Of a stretch of 9,714 nt of DNA, positions 1-4,991 are shown in pieces (within the stretch, counting starts at the first letter, position 1; every line of letters begins with the position of its first letter). The position numbers and the translations under genes were made by a program. A model generated the notes under the pieces. The model worked only from the letters and a program-made list of their open reading frames with translations, was not told the DNA's origin and did no database searches. Source of the stretch: an uncultured Bacilli bacterium (GTDB taxonomy: Bacteria > Bacillota_I > Bacilli_A > RF39 > UBA660); NCBI GenBank assembly GCA_947589695.1, contig CANQBY010000036.1, positions 1-9,714 of the forward strand, given 5' to 3'.

Positions 1-89
1 TCAAATTTAAGAGGTTTTTTAGTTAAATAATATAATTTATCGAACTAACTTTATTTAAAAAACTGTCCGTAGGTAAGCTTTTTTAAAAT

Positions 90-111
90 AAAAAAGTATC
101 TAACTGATACT
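90..111 (-). terminator. Intrinsic terminator of the small membrane protein gene
   Basis: Read on the minus strand, a 6-bp stem (AGTATC/GATACT, loop of 5) at 95-111 is followed directly by five U at 94-90. The stem overlaps the TAG stop codon of the gene that ends at 110. The stem is short and AT-rich, so strength is uncertain, but placement and polarity are right. Confidence 0.55.
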
Positions 112-397
112 ATCTAACATATGCTGGTATATAATTATTTATTTCTTTTACCTGATAATTATTTTTATCCATTATAAATTGAAAATAACTATTATCATTT
201 TTAATAAATATTCTAATTGTATTATTATCTCCATTATAAGCATTAATAAATTCATAATCATTATTTTTTATATATCCACTTATAATTTCTCTTGTTTCTT
301 TATCTATATTATTCTTAACAATTTTATAGCAAATCATATTATAAAAAAGTAAAATCACAACTATTATTAAACTAATAATTAAAACTTTATTTTTCAT
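110..397 (-). CDS. Small membrane-anchored protein of unknown function
   Basis: The 95-residue product is not recognised as a known family. Residues about 4-25 are a strongly hydrophobic helix following two lysines, so it is probably a single-pass N-in anchor or an uncleaved signal sequence. The remaining ~70 residues are polar, rich in Asn, Lys, Tyr and Ile, and probably face outward. I chose the ATG at 397 rather than the one at 406: AAAGG at 411-407 lies 9 nt before 397 but abuts 406 with no spacer. The gene is divergent from the padR operon, with which it shares a ~125-bp intergenic region, and has its own terminator-like hairpin over its stop. It could be regulated together with the padR unit, but the repressor-type dyad lies nearer the other promoter. 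Reality of the gene is supported by start site, promoter, membrane pattern and terminator, not by homology. Confidence 0.6.
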   Translation of the reverse strand: MKNKVLIISLIIVVILLFYNMICYKIVKNNIDKETREIISGYIKNNDYEFINAYNGDNNTIRIFIKNDNSYFQFIMDKNNYQVKEINNYIPAYVR

Positions 398-424
398 ATC
401 TTCCATCCTTTACTATCTAAAGTT

Positions 425-433
425 AGTATACCA
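425..433 (-). promoter_or_regulatory. Extended -10 promoter for the small membrane protein
   Basis: On the minus strand the sequence reads TGGTATACT, an extended -10 element, about 28 nt upstream of the ATG at 397. The corresponding -35 position (about 453-448) reads TTTATT, a poor match, so the TG dinucleotide would have to compensate. Confidence 0.5.
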
Positions 434-468
434 CAAAAAATAAATTTAATAAATATATAGGTATTATT

Positions 469-493
469 TAGTACTTGACAAAACCAAGTACTA
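469..493. promoter_or_regulatory. Perfect inverted repeat, probable PadR operator
   Basis: Two 9-bp arms, TAGTACTTG (469-477) and CAAGTACTA (485-493), are separated by 7 nt and match perfectly. The -35 hexamer TTGACA (475-480) overlaps the left arm and the right arm sits between -35 and -10, so a protein bound here would block polymerase. PadR-family proteins bind such dyads as dimers and commonly repress their own operon; assigning this one to the adjacent PadR is inference from position. Confidence 0.75.
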
Positions 494-503
494 GAATTAT
501 AAT
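475..503 (+). promoter_or_regulatory. Consensus sigma-A promoter of the padR-HAAS operon
   Basis: TTGACA at 475-480 and TATAAT at 498-503 are both perfect hexamers with a 17-bp spacer. Transcription should begin near 510, leaving a leader of about 13 nt that is mostly the ribosome site AGAGGTG (511-517). It is the only full-consensus promoter I found in the window, which fits a promoter normally held off by a repressor. Confidence 0.85.
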
Positions 504-522
504 AAAAATGAGAGGTGAAAAT

Positions 523-843
523 ATGAACACCCAATATAAAAAAGGGGTCCTAGAATTACTAATCTTAATAATGCTGGAAAAAAATGATATGTATGGTTAT
601 GAATTAGTGGCTTTGGTAAGTAAAATAGTCAATGTTAATGAAGGAACCATTTATCCTATTTTAAAAAGGTTAACCAATGAATCTTATTTTGAAACTTATA
701 CCAAAGAATCTAGTGAGGGTCCAATTCGTAAATATTATCATTTAACTGCCTCTGGCAAATTAATCAAAGATAAAAAATTAAAAGAATGGAAAGAATTTTC
801 CGAAAGTATTAATGAATTTATAAGAAAGAGTGATGTAAATTGA
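523..843 (+). CDS. PadR-family transcriptional repressor
   Basis: This 106-residue protein is a PadR-family winged-helix regulator of the short (subfamily 2) type, usual length about 105-115. Family marks are all present: the N-terminal KGVLELLILIML helix, YGYEL at about 24-28, the recognition-helix segment EGTIYPILKRL at about 40-50, and the wing GPIRKYYHLTASG at about 66-78. The start is the ATG at 523 behind AGAGGTG; a longer in-frame reading would begin inside the promoter. The stop codon overlaps the start of the HAAS-protein gene by 4 nt, the classic arrangement in Bacillota, where a PadR repressor controls the adjacent HAAS-domain protein. The dyad over its promoter suggests autoregulation, relieved by an unknown signal, often envelope or antimicrobial stress in this family. 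Confidence 0.9.
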   Translation: MNTQYKKGVLELLILIMLEKNDMYGYELVALVSKIVNVNEGTIYPILKRLTNESYFETYTKESSEGPIRKYYHLTASGKLIKDKKLKEWKEFSESINEFIRKSDVN

Positions 844-2486
844 ATAAAGAAAAATTTTTAACTAAATTAAAAAATCGTTTAAAAGTTTTAGAAGACAGCG
901 AAGTTGAAGATATCTTAAGTGAATATGCCGGATATATTGATGAGAAAGTAGCAACAGGTATAACGGAAGAAGAAGCTGTAAAAGAATTAGGAGATTTTGA
1001 AGAAATAGTTACTGATCTTCTGGGTGCTTACAAAGTTAAAAGTGAACCGGAAACTAAATCTGAAAACTTAAATAATGTTTTTAGAAAACTAAATCAATTT
1101 ATTGAAAGTCTATCGAAGAAAAGTGGTAAAGAATTACTAAATATTTTAATAGAAATAATTTTAATCTTACTATTTATCGGCTTTTTACGACTTCCATTTA
1201 TTTTAATAAGTAATCTAGGAGAAAGTCTATTTGAAAACTTATCCTTACCTTTAGGTAGTATATTTAGTAATATCTGGGAATTTATGATTGATTTAAGTTA
1301 TATTATTATTTCGGTTATTATTTTTATCAAGTTCTTAGAAAATCGTTTCTTTGCTAATATAAGTGATGAAATTTTAACTACCGCCGAAGAACATAAAAAA
1401 GAAAAAGCCGCTAAAGAAACTCCTCAAAAAGAAATTATTGATGAGACCAAAAATGCAAGTATTAAAGATTCTAATGTATCCAGTATTAGTAAAACTATTT
1501 ATAATATTGGTCTTCTTATTTTAAAATTCTTTTGCATACTCATGTTAATTGGTGTGGTCTTATATCTTTTAGGTATAACTATTGCCCTAAGTATTATGCT
1601 TTATTTAATCTTTAGTGGTATTAAATATTATGGTATTTTAATATTACTTGTAAGTTTATTTTTCGGGGGTCTTTTCTTCCTTCAATTAGGGATTAAATTT
1701 CTTTCAAATAAAAAATTTAAAGCTATTCGTATTTTTGGTGAATTATTTACCATCATTATCTTCACGGGTATAGGTCTTACTATCAGTGCCATTGAAATAA
1801 CTAACACAGAAATAATCTATGCGAAAAATCTTCCAGCTGCCAAAACCATCACCGAAACTATTCCCATGCGTGATAATTTAAAAATAATGGGTTATGATGA
1901 AATTAAAGTAGATAATTCTTTAGGTAATACTATTAAAATTGAATATAACTATTCTGATTTCTTAAATGCTAGTGATATTCGGGTAGAATTAGATCAGTGT
2001 GGTTATAATACTATTTGTTTAGATGAAGATGTCGAAAGAATAAACTTAAATAAAGAATTTCTAACTTCCTTTATTAATAATTTAAAAAATAACCAAATAG
2101 TTGTTTATCCTAACTATGGACTTTATAAAATTGTTTATGTTAATGAAACTAATTATGCTTTATTAACTTCTAATTCTTATTTTAATCCTCAAAATCCTAC
2201 TGAACCTGTCACTCCCGAAACTGAAACTTTAAGTTATGTTTATGAAGTTGTAAAAGTAAGCCAGGCTTTAGATCCTAGTTATCAAAATCTAACTTTAAAA
2301 TATTCTCATAACTTTGAGACCGAAGTCGAAACCATAAGACTTAAATCTGATTTTAATTTTGAAGCTAATCAAAAATATAAATTTACTTTTACGAAACCAA
2401 GTAATTTCTATGAAACTCATTCTCCTGATGATATTGATGATATTTTTGAAGAATATACTTTAATATCTATCACCTTAAATAGCTAG
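840..2486 (+). CDS. HAAS-domain (DUF1700) multi-pass membrane protein
   Basis: The 548-residue product begins with a HAAS signalling domain (residues about 1-64: LxxLxxRLKxL, then EDILSEYAGYIDEKVATG and TEEEAVKELGDFEEI), the signature of DUF1700 proteins partnered with PadR regulators. Hydrophobic stretches follow at about 103-126, 145-167, 222-258 (probably two helices), 262-288 and 300-320, so five or six membrane helices with a charged cytoplasmic loop (about 170-215). The last ~225 residues are polar and probably extracytoplasmic; the part after 340 (DNLKIMGYDEIKVDNS) resembles the beta-rich DUF4097-type tails found on such proteins, a tentative reading. Start is TTG at 840 overlapping the padR TGA; no ATG follows until residue 149, and the HAAS domain begins at residue 1, so TTG is well supported. 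Known HAAS proteins are thought to sense or transmit envelope signals to their PadR partner; no catalytic site is visible. Confidence 0.85.
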   Translation: MNKEKFLTKLKNRLKVLEDSEVEDILSEYAGYIDEKVATGITEEEAVKELGDFEEIVTDLLGAYKVKSEPETKSENLNNVFRKLNQFIESLSKKSGKELLNILIEIILILLFIGFLRLPFILISNLGESLFENLSLPLGSIFSNIWEFMIDLSYIIISVIIFIKFLENRFFANISDEILTTAEEHKKEKAAKETPQKEIIDETKNASIKDSNVSSISKTIYNIGLLILKFFCILMLIGVVLYLLGITIALSIMLYLIFSGIKYYGILILLVSLFFGGLFFLQLGIKFLSNKKFKAIRIFGELFTIIIFTGIGLTISAIEITNTEIIYAKNLPAAKTITETIPMRDNLKIMGYDEIKVDNSLGNTIKIEYNYSDFLNASDIRVELDQCGYNTICLDEDVERINLNKEFLTSFINNLKNNQIVVYPNYGLYKIVYVNETNYALLTSNSYFNPQNPTEPVTPETETLSYVYEVVKVSQALDPSYQNLTLKYSHNFETEVETIRLKSDFNFEANQKYKFTFTKPSNFYETHSPDDIDDIFEEYTLISITLNS

Positions 2487-2501
2487 TTTTCTAGCTTTTT
2501 T
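2481..2501 (+). terminator. Terminator of the padR-HAAS operon
   Basis: A 6-bp perfect stem AGCTAG/CTAGCT with a TTTT loop (2481-2496) runs into a U tract to 2501. Its left arm contains the TAG stop codon of the HAAS gene. It separates this operon from the three-gene unit downstream. Confidence 0.65.
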
Positions 2502-2538
2502 AAATCCTTTAAATTTTCTTTTTTTAAATAAAAAAATG

Positions 2539-2547
2539 TGATATACT
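2539..2547 (+). promoter_or_regulatory. Extended -10 promoter of the CheD-like/AAA+/ord operon
   Basis: TGATATACT at 2539-2547 matches the extended -10 pattern TGnTATAAT at all but one position. The -35 position is just a T-run. Transcription would start near 2554, giving a leader of only about 11 nt that begins at the ribosome site AGGTG (2554-2558). Confidence 0.55.
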
Positions 2548-2564
2548 AATAATAGGTGATAATA

Positions 2565-3014
2565 ATGCCCGATAATAATTTAGTTAATCTTGTAGGCAAA
2601 GATACTATTGCCATATCTTCTAAGGAAAAACCTATCATTGGAACTTATGCCTTAGCTTCTTGTATGGCAATTATTATTACTGATCATAAAACTTATGCTT
2701 TAGCCCATATCTTAAATGATTATGAAAGTCTTATTTATGAAATGGTCAATTTATTTGAAAAAGGTAATTTATCTGTTATGATAATTCCTGGTTTTTATAA
2801 AGATTATGAACGAATTACGAAACTTATTGCCTTTTTAAATGATCATCAAAACTTTTTATACTATGATTTTAATATTGAACTTAAAGATTTAAAAGAATTT
2901 ATCAACCCGGAATTTAGTAGTATTGAATTTGCTTTTGATACTCGTACTCAAAAATTTATCAATGTTGATTATGATACATTACTTAAGGAAGGAAATGATT
3001 ATGGAAGAAATTAG
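2565..3014 (+). CDS. Stand-alone CheD-like protein, putative glutamine deamidase
   Basis: This 149-residue protein matches the CheD fold in length (CheD is about 155) and at its key positions. TYALASC at 27-33 and ALAH at 45-48 place Thr27, Cys33 and His48 where CheD has its catalytic Thr-Cys-His triad; the T-to-C spacing of six equals that of Thermotoga CheD (Thr21/Cys27). Near the C-terminus, SIEFAFDTRTQKF (about 122-134) mirrors CheD's SVEYNIETGK segment. The CheD Gly-Gly motif in the middle is replaced by IPGFYKD (about 75-81), so it is a divergent member. CheD deamidates glutamines on chemoreceptors, but no chemotaxis gene is near; the neighbour is an AAA+ ATPase overlapping by 14 nt. 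Start is ATG 2565 with AGGTG six nt upstream; GTG at 2556 lies within the ribosome site. Activity and substrate are inference. Confidence 0.65.
   Translation: MPDNNLVNLVGKDTIAISSKEKPIIGTYALASCMAIIITDHKTYALAHILNDYESLIYEMVNLFEKGNLSVMIIPGFYKDYERITKLIAFLNDHQNFLYYDFNIELKDLKEFINPEFSSIEFAFDTRTQKFINVDYDTLLKEGNDYGRN
2985..2993 (+). promoter_or_regulatory. Ribosome site deciding the AAA+ gene start
   Basis: AAGGAAGGA lies inside the end of the CheD-like gene. It sits 7 nt before ATG 3001 but only 1 nt before the in-frame ATG 2995, so 3001 is the better start and the upstream in-frame reading back to 2923 is not translated. The overlap implies translational coupling. Confidence 0.7.
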
Positions 3015-3915
3015 TATGCTTACTCGTTATGGTGAAAACTTAACTGATAAAGAATACATCACGGATCCGGCGATTGGTCGTGATAGTGAAATAAAACAAA
3101 TGATTTTAGCTCTTTTAACTCCCGAAAAAAGTGCTTTATTGGTAGGTAAACCGGGCATTGGTAAAACAGCCATTGTGGAAGGTCTAGCTTATCGGATTAT
3201 TAAAGGTGATGTTCCCGACGCTTTATTAAGTTATCAAATTATTAAAATAAATATTTCTAGTTTAATTGGTAATACTAATATCAGTGGCGAAGCGGAAAAT
3301 CGGATTGATTTGTTAGTGCGAGAACTAGCTACCAAAGATAATGTTATTTTATTTATTGACGAAACGCATTTATTAGTAAATAAAGATGGTGGTATGGATT
3401 TTGCTAATATGTTAAAAGCTGGTTTAGATCGTGGTACCATTAAAATGATTGGAGCTACTACTACTGAAGAATATGAGCATTATATCCTTCGGGACCGGGC
3501 TTTCCTAAGACGTTTTGTCAAAATTGAAGTCCAAGAAGCTTCAAAGGAAACAACTGTTGCGATTCTTATGGGAACACTTCCTAAACTTGAAAAACAATTA
3601 GGTGTTAAGTGTGAATATACCGATTTTATTAAAGAAAAAATTATGCGTTTTATTGTTGATATGACTGACGAATATAAACGAGTTTACGAGATAGCTTCTC
3701 GGTATCCTGACATTTGTTTAACTATTGTTTCCAATGCTTTTACTTTTGCTTTATATGATAATAAAAAAAGTGTTACTTTAAAACATTTTTATAAAGCTAT
3801 GTGTAATGCTAAAAATATTTATGAAGACGCTCGTAATAAAGAAATCGAACGCTTTAAGGTGGAATTTGCTGATATGATTAGCGAAGAAGGAGTTGATTTA
3901 AATGAAACCAATTAA
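3001..3915 (+). CDS. Single-module AAA+ ATPase, ClpA/ClpB D1-like
   Basis: The 304-residue protein aligns with the first nucleotide-binding module of ClpA/ClpB/ClpC: DPAIGRDSEI (22-31), Walker A GKPGIGKT (49-56), AIVEGLAYRIIKGDVP, Walker B ILFIDETH (116-123), sensor-1 IGATTTEEY and the arginine-finger region LRDRAFLRRF, followed by an alpha-helical lid. The Clp N-domain, the middle domain and the second AAA module are all absent, as is a ClpP-binding loop that I can recognise. The pore loop, normally GAKYRGEFEER, is GNTNISGEAENR (90-101): the translocating tyrosine is gone and one residue is inserted. This argues against ordinary threading unfoldase activity and for a remodelling or partner-loading role. 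The gene overlaps both neighbours by 14 nt, so its likely partner is the CheD-like protein. Small single-module relatives are often annotated simply as AAA family ATPase. Confidence 0.8.
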   Translation: MEEISMLTRYGENLTDKEYITDPAIGRDSEIKQMILALLTPEKSALLVGKPGIGKTAIVEGLAYRIIKGDVPDALLSYQIIKINISSLIGNTNISGEAENRIDLLVRELATKDNVILFIDETHLLVNKDGGMDFANMLKAGLDRGTIKMIGATTTEEYEHYILRDRAFLRRFVKIEVQEASKETTVAILMGTLPKLEKQLGVKCEYTDFIKEKIMRFIVDMTDEYKRVYEIASRYPDICLTIVSNAFTFALYDNKKSVTLKHFYKAMCNAKNIYEDARNKEIERFKVEFADMISEEGVDLNETN

Positions 3916-4957
3916 AGTCTTTCAAATTGGCTGTGGCAAGATGAGTAAATACATCATGGAATATGTTCAAAATCTTGGTGGTGAAATAGTCGGAGCTGTT
4001 GATATTAACGAAAATTTATATGGAAAAGATATAAGTGAAATTATTGGTGGTGAAAAAACCGGTATCAAAATTGAACCCGTAAGTAAGTTAGATGAGCTTT
4101 TAAGTGCGACTAAGCCTGATATTGCCGTCATTGCTACGATGTCTTATTTAAACGATGTGGAAAATAATATCAGGACCTGTATTACTAATGGAGTTAATGT
4201 TATAACGACTTCGGAAGAATGTTTTTATCCTGAAAATTCTAATCCGAGTGTTTATGAAGAACTAGATTGTTTAGCTAAATCTTACAATGTCACCATAACT
4301 GGCTGTGGCTATCAAGATGTTTTTTGGGGTAGTTTAATTACTTCTCTAGCCTCATCTACCCATAAAATTACGAAAATCAAAGGTAGCTCTTCTTATAATG
4401 TCGAAGATTATGGTAAAGCTTTAGCTGAGGTTCATGGCGCTGGTCTCACTATCGCGGAATTTAATGCGAAAATTGCTTCTTTAGATGATATTTCCACTGA
4501 AGAAAGAGAAAAACTAATCCAAAATCGGGAATACACCCCATCATATATGTGGAATACTGTAGGTTGGTTAGCTGATAAATTACATTTAACCCCTAAATCT
4601 TTAAATAGTAAATGTATTCCAACTACTTGTAATTCGGATCTTTATAGTGAAACTCTTAATATGGAAATAAAAGAAGGAAATGCCACTGGTATGAGTGCTG
4701 TTGCTATTTTAGAAACCGAAGAGGGTATTACTATTGAAGCAGAATCAATCGGTAAAGTATATGGCCCTAACGATTCTGATACCAATACCTGGACCATCTA
4801 TGGTGAACCAGATACCACAATTACAATTAATAAACCTGACACTGTCAGATTAACTTGTGCCGATATTGTAAATAGAATACCCGATGTTATCGCATCAGAG
4901 CCTGGTTTTGTTGCTACAAGTAAGTTACCAGAAGGTACTTATAAAATAAAATATTAA
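3902..4957 (+). CDS. ord: 2,4-diaminopentanoate dehydrogenase, Ord type
   Basis: The 351-residue protein has an N-terminal Rossmann fold (VFQIGCGKMSKY, 6-17) and DapB-like architecture. It matches my recollection of Ord proteins almost throughout: PDIAVIATMS, VNVITTSEECFYP, TITGCGYQDVFWG, SSYNVEDYGKALAEVHGAGL, PSYMWN, LYSETLNM, TGMSAVA, YGEPDTT and VNRIPDVI. Ord oxidises (2R,4S)-2,4-diaminopentanoate to 2-amino-4-oxopentanoate with NAD(P)+ in clostridial ornithine fermentation, in the cytoplasm. The start ATG 3902 follows AAGGAG (3887-3892) by 9 nt and overlaps the AAA+ gene by 14 nt. Oddly, neither ortAB nor the ornithine mutase genes are here, so it may serve a different amine, act with enzymes encoded elsewhere, or simply be co-transcribed. 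Family assignment is strong; exact substrate is not proven. Confidence 0.82.
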   Translation: MKPIKVFQIGCGKMSKYIMEYVQNLGGEIVGAVDINENLYGKDISEIIGGEKTGIKIEPVSKLDELLSATKPDIAVIATMSYLNDVENNIRTCITNGVNVITTSEECFYPENSNPSVYEELDCLAKSYNVTITGCGYQDVFWGSLITSLASSTHKITKIKGSSSYNVEDYGKALAEVHGAGLTIAEFNAKIASLDDISTEEREKLIQNREYTPSYMWNTVGWLADKLHLTPKSLNSKCIPTTCNSDLYSETLNMEIKEGNATGMSAVAILETEEGITIEAESIGKVYGPNDSDTNTWTIYGEPDTTITINKPDTVRLTCADIVNRIPDVIASEPGFVATSKLPEGTYKIKY

Positions 4958-4991
4958 AAAATTTAACAAGCAATTTATCAAAATAAAAAAC

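Noticed and set aside
97..118. Direct repeat TATCTAAC at 97-104 and 111-118
   Set aside because: Only two short AT-rich copies, partly explained by the terminator stem and stop codon; no array.
475..522. N-terminal extension of the PadR protein from the TTG at 475
   Set aside because: That codon is part of the -35 hexamer and would precede the transcription start; ATG 523 has AGAGGTG.
841..843. TGA read as tryptophan (Mycoplasma code)
   Set aside because: TGA here ends padR exactly at the overlap with the next gene, and tryptophans in the other genes are TGG.
2923..3000. N-terminal extension of the AAA+ protein
   Set aside because: The extra 26 residues would be the CheD-like gene read in another frame, and AAGGAAGGA points to ATG 3001.
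3234..3440. 68-codon minus-strand reading frame inside the AAA+ gene
   Set aside because: It is the antisense shadow of a clear AAA+ coding region, with no start site or family resemblance.
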